From: Marixanthotalea marina
GTDB taxonomy: Bacteria > Bacteroidota > Bacteroidia > Flavobacteriales > Flavobacteriaceae
Assembly: GCA_018883545.1 (NCBI GenBank)
Contig: JAHLEH010000004.1
Span: 153,595-217,594, forward strand
Direction of reading: 5' to 3'
Length of the DNA stretch: 64,000 nt
The translations under genes and the position numbers were made by a program. Positions 16,378 through 26,300 of this stretch are shown here, in pieces. Under the pieces are notes generated by a model. The model was given only the letters and a program-made list of their open reading frames with translations. It ran no database searches and was not told where the DNA came from. The stretch's first letter is position 1, and each line of letters opens with the position of its first letter.

Positions 16378-17418
16378 TTATGTTGCCGGATTAGGAATCA
16401 CAGCATGCACCTCATTGATTTGTTTTAGAACATCTTCACTTAAAGTAATATGGATAGAATCTATGTTTTCCTTAAGTTGTTCCATATTAGTAGCGCCAAT
16501 AATATTGCTGGTTACAAAAGGTTGCTGATTTACAAAAGCCAAGGCCATTTGCGCCAGAGACATACCATTTGACTTTGCTATTTTTAGATAACGTTTGGTC
16601 GCTTCTTTGCATTGGTCACTGCTGTATCTGGACATTTGTGGAAAAAGGTTCAGTCTAGAATTTGCGTTTGCTGTGCCATTTACATATTTTCCCGTAAGCA
16701 TACCAAATGCCAAAGTGGAATAGGCCAATAATCCTATATTTTCACGATGTGAGATTTCGGCAAGGTCGCCTTCAAAAGTTCTATTTAGTAAAGAATACGA
16801 ATTTTGAATGGTTATCATTCGTGGTAAATCGTGCATTTTATGTTCCTCCAAAAAGCGCATCGTACCCCAAGCTTTTTCATTGGATAGCCCTACATGCCTA
16901 ATTCGTCCAGCTTTTATATGCTTTTCCAATGTGTGCAATACTTCATTAAAATTATCTTGCCATGCATCATCAACATCATGAATATAACCTCTTTTCCCAA
17001 AAGTGTTGGTTTGGCGTTCTGGCCAATGCAATTGATACAAGTCAATATAATCGGTTTGTAAACGTTTTAACTCTTTTTCGATAGCATCATCTATTGAATG
17101 CGGCGCAAAGCCATCTTTTCTAATATGGGCCACATAATCGCTGGTTCTGCCTACAATTTTACTCCCCAATACCACCTTATCCCTATTGCCTGTTTTTTTA
17201 AGCCATGTGCCAATATAACTACTAGTTCTGCCACTGGTTTCTGGTCTGGCAGGCACGGGGTACAATTCGGCTGTGTCAATATAATTTATACCTTGATCTA
17301 AGGCATAATTTAATTGGGTATGTGCTTCGGTTTCGGTGTTTTGTTCGCCCCAGGTCATCGTGCCCAGGCAAATTTTACTAATTTTAATGTTAGTGTTGGG
17401 TAATGTTGTGTATTTCAT
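16378..17418 (-). CDS. NADP(H)-dependent aldo/keto reductase (Tas-like)
   Basis: A 346-residue TIM-barrel aldo/keto reductase. The catalytic tetrad is visible: Asp and Tyr in YIDTAELYP, Lys in KVVLGSKI, His in LYQLHWPER. The IGATNMEQLKENIDSI C-terminal block binds the cofactor phosphate. It is closest in pattern to E. coli Tas/YajO-type reductases; the natural substrate is unknown. It starts about 60 bp from the ompA terminator. The upstream gap contains AT repeat units like those after ahcY. Confidence 0.9.
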   Translation of the reverse strand: MKYTTLPNTNIKISKICLGTMTWGEQNTETEAHTQLNYALDQGINYIDTAELYPVPARPETSGRTSSYIGTWLKKTGNRDKVVLGSKIVGRTSDYVAHIRKDGFAPHSIDDAIEKELKRLQTDYIDLYQLHWPERQTNTFGKRGYIHDVDDAWQDNFNEVLHTLEKHIKAGRIRHVGLSNEKAWGTMRFLEEHKMHDLPRMITIQNSYSLLNRTFEGDLAEISHRENIGLLAYSTLAFGMLTGKYVNGTANANSRLNLFPQMSRYSSDQCKEATKRYLKIAKSNGMSLAQMALAFVNQQPFVTSNIIGATNMEQLKENIDSIHITLSEDVLKQINEVHAVIPNPAT

Positions 17419-17479
17419 ATCAGATTCTTAGAACGCTTCGCTTTTAGATATTAGATTTTTAGAGTTTCCATAAATATAA

Positions 17480-17513
17480 AAAACCTTTCAACTTATTAAG
17501 GCCGAAAGGTTTT
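17480..17513 (-). terminator. Terminator of the OmpA-family gene
   Basis: AAAACCTTTC / GAAAGGTTTT stem (17480-17489, 17504-17513) with a 14-nt loop and T-rich minus-strand tail, 25 bp after the stop codon. Confidence 0.75.
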
Positions 17514-17537
17514 ATTTAACTTTTATAAATTTTTTAA

Positions 17538-18497
17538 TTAATTATCGCTCAATAGCTTAGAAAGCTCATCTAATTTAGGTGTTAAAATAACTTCGATACG
17601 TCTGTTTTTAGCACGTCCTTCAGGCGTGCTATTTGTTGCCACCGGGGCATATTCACCGCGACCTGCTGCTATTAAATTTTCAGGATTAATTGAAGCATTT
17701 TCCCTTAATATATTTACAATGGCTGTAGCACGTTTGGTGGACAAATCCCAGTTGCCAGTTAATGGACCGCTACCTTGGTAAGGTACATTATCAGTATGCC
17801 CTTCAATTAAAACAGCGATATCTGGATTTTCACCTAACACACTGCCCAACTGTTGTACGGCTCTTCTACCTTCGCTACCAACGGCCCAACTTCCAGATTC
17901 GAACAACAATTTATTTTCCATCGATACATACACTTTACCATCACGTTGTTCTACAGTCAATCCTTTACCTTCAAAATCTGTTAACGCTCTTGAAATAGCA
18001 TCTTTCAAGGCTCTCATAGCAGCATCTTTGGAGGCAATAACACTTTCTAATTCGGCTACTCTGTTGGAACGCTCTTCCAAGTCTTTTTTAAGTTTCTCCA
18101 AACGGGCATTTTCATCAGCAAGCGCTTGTTCTTTGGCTTCCAATTGTGCCAATAATTCCCGGTTCTTTTGTGAATTTGCTGCAATGGCTGCAGAACTGTT
18201 TTTTTCTAAAGCATCATAGCTCGCCTTTAAAGCATCGTAATTGGCTTTGGTCGCATCGTAATCGCTTTGCAATTTATCTCTTTGCGCTACCGCTTCATCG
18301 TAAGCAGATTTTAATTGTTTTAATTCATTTTCTGCGGCAGTTTTTGCGTCCAATAAAGCTTCATTCTCGTCGGAAAGCTTTCTATTTTCCGACTTTAAAT
18401 CGGCATATTTAGCTTCTAAATCTTTATACACTTTTGGTGATACACACGAAGCAGCCAACGCTAAGGTCACTACTGCTAATGCTGTTTTTTTTATCAT
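17538..18497 (-). CDS. OmpA-family lipoprotein with long coiled coil
   Basis: 319 residues: a lipoprotein signal (LALAASC, Cys18), a long coiled coil (about 25-165) with repeated KANYDALKASYDALEKN-like heptads, and a C-terminal OmpA/MotB peptidoglycan-binding domain (about 190-310; VLIEGHTDNVPYQG, NWDLSTKRATAIVNIL, GRGEYAPVATNSTPEGRAKNRRIEVIL). It probably tethers the outer membrane to peptidoglycan. It lies 31 bp downstream of the exonuclease III gene and may share its transcript; a terminator follows. Confidence 0.92.
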   Translation of the reverse strand: MIKKTALAVVTLALAASCVSPKVYKDLEAKYADLKSENRKLSDENEALLDAKTAAENELKQLKSAYDEAVAQRDKLQSDYDATKANYDALKASYDALEKNSSAAIAANSQKNRELLAQLEAKEQALADENARLEKLKKDLEERSNRVAELESVIASKDAAMRALKDAISRALTDFEGKGLTVEQRDGKVYVSMENKLLFESGSWAVGSEGRRAVQQLGSVLGENPDIAVLIEGHTDNVPYQGSGPLTGNWDLSTKRATAIVNILRENASINPENLIAAGRGEYAPVATNSTPEGRAKNRRIEVILTPKLDELSKLLSDN

Positions 18498-18528
18498 TTT
18501 GTTTGGGTTGTAGGGTTGTTTTTATTTG

Positions 18529-19293
18529 TTATTTCTCTAATTCCAATAATATAGGGCAGTGATCGCTATGCACTGCCTCTTTCAATATAACGGCTCTTTT
18601 TATTTTTTCTTGTAACGGCTCGGCAACCATGGCATAATCCAATCGCCAACCTTTATTATTGGCTCTGGCATTGGCCCTATAACTCCACCACGTGTAATTA
18701 TCGGGTTCTTTGTTTAAATGCCTAAAGGAATCTATAAATCCACTATCAATAAAATTACCAATCCATTCCCGTTCTACAGGCAAGAAACCAGATACATTGC
18801 TTAATCCTTTGGGGTTATGAATATCAATTTCTTCATGACAAATATTATAATCGCCACAAATAATTAAATGGGGAAACTCTTTTTTTAGATTATTGATATA
18901 ATCCTGAAACATGTCCATATACTCCAATTTATGACCCAATCGTGCATCGTTGGTTCCTGAAGGCAAATACAAGCTCATCACCGAAACACCATTATAATCT
19001 GCTCTGAGGTTGCGACCTTCAAAATCCATGGAATCAATTCCCGTGCCATATTCTACATGGTCGGGTTTTATTTTGCTTAATATAGCTACGCCACTATAGC
19101 CCTTTTTTTGTGCACTGAACCAATAGTGGTATTTGTAACCCGCTTCTTCAAAAATTTCCAGATCCAATTGTTCTTTTAAAGCCTTTATTTCCTGTAAACA
19201 TATAACATCTGGGTCGGCACTTTGTAACCAATCTATAAAGCCTTTATTTACTGCCGCACGAATACCATTTACATTATAGGATATAATTTTCAT
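18529..19293 (-). CDS. xth: Exodeoxyribonuclease III (AP endonuclease)
   Basis: A 254-residue Mg2+-dependent AP endonuclease/3' exonuclease for base excision repair. Family motifs in order: KIISYNVNGIRAA at the start, CLQEIKA (metal-binding Glu), CGDYNICHEEIDIHNPK (catalytic Asp/Asn), WWSYRANARANNKGWRLDYAMV, and HSDHCPILLEL (catalytic His). I place the start at the ATG at 19291-19293, where the family begins; an upstream ATG at 19338 would add 15 unrelated residues. Confidence 0.96.
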   Translation of the reverse strand: MKIISYNVNGIRAAVNKGFIDWLQSADPDVICLQEIKALKEQLDLEIFEEAGYKYHYWFSAQKKGYSGVAILSKIKPDHVEYGTGIDSMDFEGRNLRADYNGVSVMSLYLPSGTNDARLGHKLEYMDMFQDYINNLKKEFPHLIICGDYNICHEEIDIHNPKGLSNVSGFLPVEREWIGNFIDSGFIDSFRHLNKEPDNYTWWSYRANARANNKGWRLDYAMVAEPLQEKIKRAVILKEAVHSDHCPILLELEK

Positions 19294-19445
19294 TTTTTTG
19301 TTTTTATATGAAGTATAAACAAGACACTTAAAAAGCATATTGTTTCAGCTAAAATAAATAATGCGTTACTTTTACACTATTATTTTGATGGATTTCACGA
19401 AATTCTACACAAAATATTTCAAGCTAATTGCAGTTTAAATATCTG

Positions 19446-22400
19446 ATGAAGCAACTAACAGCCATTTTTATTTTTTTGATTAGCTTCTATGGGATTTCCC
19501 AAGACATCTCCTCTAACTATAAAACTAAAAAAGTTACTGTAAAAGACACCATTGCTATTGATAGCGTAAGCATAAATCCGAATTATTTCTCGGTAAAAAA
19601 CAAAGAGGGAAACCTAATAGATTCAACATTTTATACGGTTGATTTCCCAAAAGCTATTTTATTTTTCAATAAACCCATAGCAACCGATTCAATTATCATA
19701 GATTATTTAAAATTTCCCGATTTTTTAACCAAGACTTACAAACAGTTGGATGAAGATGTAATTGTTGAAAACAATAACAATGCCGAAAAATTATACCAAT
19801 TATCGCAGTCTAACAGCTCTAAAAATTTCATCCCTTTTGATGGTTTAACAACCTCTGGAAGCATTTCCAGAGGCGTTACTGTTGGCAATAACCAAAACTC
19901 CGTTTTAAAAAGTGAACTCGATTTGCAGATTAGCGGCAAACTAAGTGATAAAGTGTCTTTACGGGCTTCCATTCAAGATGCCAATATTCCGTTACAGGAA
20001 AGTGGTTATTCGCAACGATTGGATGAATTCGACCAAATTTTTATTGAACTTGCCAGCGACACATGGAATGTTCGGGCAGGTGATATAGACCTGATTAACA
20101 ACACCTCTTATTTTGCCAATTTTTCTAAACGTGTACAAGGCCTATCGGTAAATGCAAACTTAGGCAACAAAACCAATGTATTTGCTGCAGGCGCTTTAGT
20201 TCGAGGGCAATTTGCCAGAAGCCAATTTACAGCCCAAGAAGGCAACCAAGGACCCTATAAATTACAAGGGCCCAACGGCGAACTTTTTGTATTGATTGTG
20301 TCGGGCAGTGAAACCGTTTATGTAAATGGCATTGCTGTTCAACGCGGTGAAAATAAAGATTATATTATCGATTACAACGCTGGTGAAATTATTTTTAATT
20401 CTACATTCCCGATAACTTCAGAAATGCGTATTACAGTCGACTACCAATTCAGCGACCGCAATTATTCCAGATTGGTTGCTTATGGTGGTGGGAATTATAA
20501 AAGTGATAAACTGCGCTTTGGGGTTTCGGTGTATTCTGAAAGCGATTCCAAAAACCAGCCTTTACAACAAAATTTATCGGACAACCAAGTAGATATTCTT
20601 AGAAATGCTGGCGACGACAAATCGCAAATGACAGCACCTTCTGCGGTGCAGGAACCTTATAACGAAAACCACATTCAGTATAAAAAAGAACTCATTAACG
20701 GTGTGGAAGCCTTTGTGTTTTCCAACAATCCAGAAGACGAATTGTATCGGGTAACCTTTACCCAAGTGGGTGCTAACCAAGGCAATTATGTGTTAAGCAG
20801 CACCAATGCCATTAACAATATATTTGAATATGTAGAACCCATGGCGGGCATTCCGCAGGGCAATTACGAGCCTGTTGTGCAATTGGTGGCACCTAACAAA
20901 CTTCAAATTGCTGTACTGAATGGAAGTTATACGCCTACCGAAAAAACAAACATTGCATTCGAGGTCGCTGGCAGTAAAAACGATCTGAATTTATTTTCCA
21001 ATTTAGATGATGCCAATAACGATGGCTTTGCTGGCAAACTGAAAGTAAACCAAACTATTTTTAAAAAAGACAGTTTGTGGCAATTGGATGCTTTTGCCGA
21101 TGGCGATTTCATCCACAAAAACTTTAAAACCATTCAACGTCTTTACAATGCAGAGTTTACCCGCGATTGGAATTTAGATATACCTATGGGAAATCAGCAA
21201 CTTTTAAAAACCGGTTTGCTTTTAAGTCACCCCGAAAAAGGCAGTGTAAATTATCAGTTTGAACATTTAGAATTTTCAGAAAACTTTAATGGCAACAGGC
21301 ATGTGGCCAACGTGAATCTATTGCTGAACAAATTCAATATTATATCGCAATCCAGTTTTTTAAATGCCGAATCTAGCTTAAATACTTCAACATTTGCACG
21401 ATCATTTAACCGTATAACCTACCATACCAAAAAATATTGGGTGGGCACCAGAATAGCGTTGGAAAACAACAAACAAAGAAATATTGCCACAAACGAACTA
21501 ACACCTTTAAGTCAAAAATTTACTTCTTACGAGGTTTTTACAGGTATTGGCGACAGCCTTAAGGTGTATGCCGAAATTGGATATAAATACCGCGTAAACG
21601 ACAGTATAAAAGACAACGAACTACAAAAAGTAAATACCTCTAACACCTATTATTTTAAATCGAGGCTCATACAAAATAAGAATACAAACTTGGCCCTTTT
21701 TGCCAATTATAGAACCTTAAAAAATGTAGACAAATCAATTGAAAACGAACAATCGCTAAACTCTAGAATTCAATACAACCAAAAATTGTTCAAGCAGCTT
21801 CTGTTGCTTAATTCCCTATACGAAACCAATTCGGGTACGTTACCTCAACAAGATTTTACCTATATAGAAGTGGAACCTGGGCAGGGCAATTACACGTGGA
21901 TAGATTACAACAATAATGGCATTCAGGAATTGGAAGAATTTGAGATTGCCCAATTTCAAGATCAAGGTAAATATTTGCGGGTGCTGTTACCCAATAGGGT
22001 GTTTATTAAAACGCACCAAAACCGGTTTAGCCAAACCGTTACATTCAATCCATCTCAATGGGAAGTTTCAGAAAAAAAATCTGAAAAATTCTGGTCGCAT
22101 TTTTACAATCAAACCAGTTATTTAATCGATAGAAAAATAGCCCGCAATGGCAATAATTTCAACTTAAACCCTTTTAATGCCGATCTTGACAATCAATTGG
22201 GCTTGCAACTCAATTTTAGAAACGTACTGTTTTTCAACCGTGGCAAACAGCATTACACAACCTCTTACACCTATTTATCCAATAAATCGAAAAACACTTT
22301 GTCCATTGGGTTTATTGAAAACAATTTAACCAGCCATCAATTTAATTTTACCCATAAAATCCAAGAAAGTTGGTTGCTGAACATGCTCACCGCCATTGAA

Positions 22401-22847
22401 ACCAACGAAAGCATTAGCGAAAACTTTGCGAGCAAAAATTACAATTTTAACCAAAGTCGTTTCAATCCTAAAATTTCTTATTTGCTTAACGACAATACCC
22501 GCTTTGATATTTTCTACCAATATGCTTCAAAAGACAACACCATTGGCAATTTAGAATCTTTAAAACAACAAAAATATGGCACCTCATTTACCTTTGCCAA
22601 CAACGAAAAAGGCGCCATAAATGGAGAATTCAATTATTTTTCAAATCAATTTATAGGGAATTCAAACACACCTGTTGCCTACCAAATGCTCGAAGGATTG
22701 CAGCCTGGTAAAAACTTCACTTGGAGCTTATTGGCTCAAAAAAAACTAACCGATTTTTTAGATTTAAACCTTAGCTATTACGGCAGAAAAACAGAAACCA
22801 GCAAAACCATACATACAGGCACCATACAGCTAAAAGCTTATTTTTAA
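19446..22847 (+). CDS. Large outer-membrane protein, uncharacterised Bacteroidota family
   Basis: A 1133-residue exported protein. The start at 19446 (MKQLTAIFIFLISFYGISQ signal peptide) is preferred over one six codons earlier. After the signal come a short globular part and an SGSISRGVTVGNNQNSVLKS region leading into repeated beta hairpins with alternating hydrophobic residues, consistent with a very large beta barrel. The C-terminus ends in LKAYF, an outer-membrane-type terminal phenylalanine. Two acidic loops, DDANNDGFAGK (about 525) and DYNNNGIQELEEFE (about 825), look like calcium-binding loops. I recognise the type from other Bacteroidota but know no function. It stands alone, divergent from xth. 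Confidence 0.6.
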   Translation: MKQLTAIFIFLISFYGISQDISSNYKTKKVTVKDTIAIDSVSINPNYFSVKNKEGNLIDSTFYTVDFPKAILFFNKPIATDSIIIDYLKFPDFLTKTYKQLDEDVIVENNNNAEKLYQLSQSNSSKNFIPFDGLTTSGSISRGVTVGNNQNSVLKSELDLQISGKLSDKVSLRASIQDANIPLQESGYSQRLDEFDQIFIELASDTWNVRAGDIDLINNTSYFANFSKRVQGLSVNANLGNKTNVFAAGALVRGQFARSQFTAQEGNQGPYKLQGPNGELFVLIVSGSETVYVNGIAVQRGENKDYIIDYNAGEIIFNSTFPITSEMRITVDYQFSDRNYSRLVAYGGGNYKSDKLRFGVSVYSESDSKNQPLQQNLSDNQVDILRNAGDDKSQMTAPSAVQEPYNENHIQYKKELINGVEAFVFSNNPEDELYRVTFTQVGANQGNYVLSSTNAINNIFEYVEPMAGIPQGNYEPVVQLVAPNKLQIAVLNGSYTPTEKTNIAFEVAGSKNDLNLFSNLDDANNDGFAGKLKVNQTIFKKDSLWQLDAFADGDFIHKNFKTIQRLYNAEFTRDWNLDIPMGNQQLLKTGLLLSHPEKGSVNYQFEHLEFSENFNGNRHVANVNLLLNKFNIISQSSFLNAESSLNTSTFARSFNRITYHTKKYWVGTRIALENNKQRNIATNELTPLSQKFTSYEVFTGIGDSLKVYAEIGYKYRVNDSIKDNELQKVNTSNTYYFKSRLIQNKNTNLALFANYRTLKNVDKSIENEQSLNSRIQYNQKLFKQLLLLNSLYETNSGTLPQQDFTYIEVEPGQGNYTWIDYNNNGIQELEEFEIAQFQDQGKYLRVLLPNRVFIKTHQNRFSQTVTFNPSQWEVSEKKSEKFWSHFYNQTSYLIDRKIARNGNNFNLNPFNADLDNQLGLQLNFRNVLFFNRGKQHYTTSYTYLSNKSKNTLSIGFIENNLTSHQFNFTHKIQESWLLNMLTAIETNESISENFASKNYNFNQSRFNPKISYLLNDNTRFDIFYQYASKDNTIGNLESLKQQKYGTSFTFANNEKGAINGEFNYFSNQFIGNSNTPVAYQMLEGLQPGKNFTWSLLAQKKLTDFLDLNLSYYGRKTETSKTIHTGTIQLKAYF

Positions 22848-22879
22848 AATACTTAACACAATAGCTTTTTATTTTTTAC

Positions 22880-22887
22880 TAAATTTG
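22880..22887 (+). promoter_or_regulatory. Candidate promoter (-7) of the metal-efflux locus
   Basis: Exact TAAATTTG at 22880-22887, seven nucleotides before the ATG at 22895, implying a very short leader. No clear -33 TTG. Confidence 0.45.
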
Positions 22888-22894
22888 TTTTAAG

Positions 22895-23290
22895 ATGGGT
22901 AAAGGCATTATCATATTTTATTCTTTTTTGATTCTTATTCAAAGTTTCAATATAAATACAGAAAGCATTTTAAAGTTGAGTGCTTTTATGGAGCATGCCA
23001 GTTACCATAAAGATTTGTATGGCGACAACTTTGTAACGTTTCTGTCTGAACACTATGGCAACTTAATGGCTTCGCATCAAAACGAACATAAAGAGCATGA
23101 GGATTTACCTTTTAAAGACCACCATAACCATATGCTTTGCCATGCAAGCACCCCATTTATTTTAAATCAAAGTACTTTTTACCTTACGGTTCAAAATTTT
23201 TTTAAGGAACAGTCCAAAAACTTTTTCTACAAAGAATTTTTTTCCTCTTTTGAGAAACCTTCTGTTTTTCAACCACCCAAAGTAGCGTAA
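22895..23290 (+). CDS. Small His-rich exported protein upstream of metal efflux genes
   Basis: 131 residues with a hydrophobic N-terminus (about 4-20), then a His-rich middle: HASYHKDLYGD, ASHQNEHKEHEDLPFKDHHNHMLCH (about 65-92), which contains many candidate metal ligands including one Cys. The C-terminus is aromatic and basic. I do not recognise a named family, but small His-rich proteins ahead of CzcCBA/CusCBA-type genes are common in Bacteroidota. It lies 76 bp before the RND permease and is probably cotranscribed. Role as a periplasmic metal-binding or sensing protein is inference. A hairpin (23315-23340) lies between it and the permease. Confidence 0.6.
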   Translation: MGKGIIIFYSFLILIQSFNINTESILKLSAFMEHASYHKDLYGDNFVTFLSEHYGNLMASHQNEHKEHEDLPFKDHHNHMLCHASTPFILNQSTFYLTVQNFFKEQSKNFFYKEFFSSFEKPSVFQPPKVA

Positions 23291-23314
23291 TTTTTTTTCA
23301 ATATTACTTTTTTA

Positions 23315-23340
23315 AACTATTCAACTTTTGCTGAATAGTT
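23315..23340 (+). promoter_or_regulatory. Intercistronic hairpin before the RND permease
   Basis: AACTATTCA / TGAATAGTT arms with an 8-nt loop. The following sequence (CTTATTAATTTC) is only moderately T-rich, so it could be a weak terminator/attenuator or a processing site. It ends 26 bp before the permease start. Confidence 0.4.
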
Positions 23341-23366
23341 CTTATTAATTTCTATTAAAATGAATT

Positions 23367-26300
23367 ATGTTAGAAAGCATTATAAAATTCAGCTTAAAGA
23401 ATAAGCTGATCATTTTACTTTTTACGGTTTTTATATTTGGCTTCGGTATTTTTTCGCTAACTCAAATACCCATTGGAGCTGTACCCGATATTACCAACAA
23501 TCAGGTACAGGTTATTACAACCTCTAGAAATTTATCAACCCAAGATGTAGAACAGTTTATTACCTACCCTGTTGAGCTCGAAATGGCTAATTTGCCAGGG
23601 GTTAAGGAAATACGGTCTGTGTCTAAATTCGGCTTATCGGTAGTTACCATTGTTTTTGAAGATGAATTGGGGACGTATTTACCCCGACAATTAATTGCCG
23701 AAAAAATAAAATCGGCCAGTGAAAACATTCCCGATGGTTTTGGAACCCCTACAATGGGACCTATAACTACGGGCTTGGGCGAAATATATCAATATGTACT
23801 GGATGTAAAACCAGCGTATAAGGACAAATATTCTGTAACCGAACTCAGGACCATTCAAGATTGGATAGTAAAGCGGCAACTATCGGGTATTCCCGGCGTA
23901 GTTGAAGTAAACACGTGGGGCGGCTATTTAAAACAATATGAAGTAGCCATCAACACCCAAAAGCTTAATGCTATGAACATCAGCTACATTGATGTTTTTA
24001 ATGCATTGGAAAAAAATAACAGTATTGCTGGTGGCGGTTATATTGAAAAAAATAACAAAGCCTTTTTTATACGTGGTGAGGGCTTGGCATCATCGATAGA
24101 GGATATTGAAAACATTGTTATAAAAAATGAAGGACTGCCCATTTACATAAAAAATGTGGCCACAGTTGGATTTGGCAGCGCCCCCCGTTTTGGAGCCATT
24201 ACTGGAAATGGTGAAGGCGAAAAGGTTCTTGGGCAAGTAATGATGCTGAAGAATGGCAATTCCAAACAGGTTATTGAAGCCGTTAAAGACCGCGTAGCTT
24301 CTATTCAAAATACGTTACCCGAAGGTGTTTATATCAATCCGTTTTTAGAGCGTAGCGAACTTATAGGCAAAACAACCTTTACTGTAGCCGAAAACCTAAT
24401 TCTGGGATCGCTTATAGTAATTTTCGTAGTGGTTTTACTATTAGGCAATTTACGGTCTGGCCTAGTTGTAGCATCGGTAATCCCATTATGTCTTTTGTTC
24501 GCTATCTCTCTTATGAACATTTTTGGCATCGATGCCAATTTAATGAGCTTAGGGGCTATCGATTTTGGTATCATAATAGACGGCGCTGTGATTATTGTAG
24601 AATTCATTGCTTTTAAAATCACATCCCAAACGTTAAAATCTCATATAAACAGACAGGAACAAATAGACACTATTACGCTTAAAAGCGCTTCAAAAATGAT
24701 GAATTCTGCCATATTTGGCCAGCTTATTATTTTAATTGTTTTCATTCCTATTTTATCACTGAGCGGTGTAGAAGGCAAAATGTTTAAACCAATGGCTCTA
24801 ACTTTTAGTTTTGCTTTAATAGGTGCCATGATATTGTGCCTTACCTATGTACCCGTAGTTTCTTCCCTATTTTTAAAGGCTTCCAATAAAAGTGACAGAA
24901 ACATTTCGGTTAGATTGATGAAATACCTAACCAAATTGTACAACCCAACCATAAATTGGGCCTTAGGGAATAAAAAAACCGTTATTTCTCTTTCCGGAAT
25001 TTTACTAGCCGCTAGCATATGGGTTTTTAGTTCCATGGGTGGGGAATTTGTACCCACTCTAGACGAAGGCGATTTTGTAATTCAACCTGTACTAAAAACC
25101 GGTACATCGCTAGGAAAAACAATAGAAATTACCACAAAAATTGAAAGTATACTTTTAGACAGTTTTCCTGAAGTGGACCAAGTTGTGAGCCGCATTGGAG
25201 CAGCCGAAGTGCCAACAGACCCCATGAGCATGGAAGAAAGTGATGTAATTATTAAGCTAAAACCAAAAAAGGAATGGGTATCTGCCGAAAGCAAAGACGA
25301 ACTGGCCGAACGATTTAAAGAAGCGCTTTCTGTAATCCCAGGAATGGAAATTGAATTTACCCAACCCATAGAAATGCGCTTTAACGAACTTATTACAGGA
25401 GTTAGAGCCGATGTCGCTATAAAAATATTTGGTGAAGATTTATCCATTTTGGCAAATAAGGCCAACGAGATTAAAGGCTTGATTCAAGATGTTGAAGGTG
25501 CCTCCGATATTGTTGTTGAAAAAGTTGAAGGGTTACCGCAAATGACCGTTAAATACAACCGTAACAAAATTGCACGGTATGGATTGAATATTTACGATGT
25601 AAACCAACTCATTTCCATGGGGTTTGCTGGAGCCACCGCTGGCAATATTTTTGAAGGTGAAAAACGCTTTGACATGGTGATACGCTTGCACGAAGACCAC
25701 AGAAAAAATATTGGGAACCTGGCAAACTTGTATGTTGACACCCCCAATGGAATAAAAATCCCTTTAAGCGAATTGGCTGAAATAAAATATACCACTGGGC
25801 CTGCCAAAATATCCAGAGACGATACCAAACGTAGAATTGTAATTGGCGTTAATGTTAGAAGCCGAGATTTACAATCGGTTGTAAACGATGTTAAAACAAT
25901 TATAGATCGTGATGTGAATTTACCAGTAGGATACAACATTACCTATGGCGGACAATTTGAAAATCTTGAAAGTGCAAAAGCACGGTTACTTGTTGCTGTT
26001 CCTGTTGCATTGGTATTAATTTTCATCCTACTTTATTTTGCTTTCAGTTCCATAAAAGAAGCCTTAATGGTGTACTCGGCAATCCCTCTGTCGGCTGTAG
26101 GCGGTATATTGCTGCTATGGCTTAGAGATATGCCTTTTAGTATTTCAGCTGGGGTGGGTTTTATTGCGCTTTTTGGTATCGCTGTATTAAATGGCATTGT
26201 TTTAATAGAACATTTTAAAGAACTAAAAAAAGAAGGAATTACAGATATTGAAGAACGCATAAAAAAAGGCACGAAAGAACGATTAAGACCTGTGCTGTTA

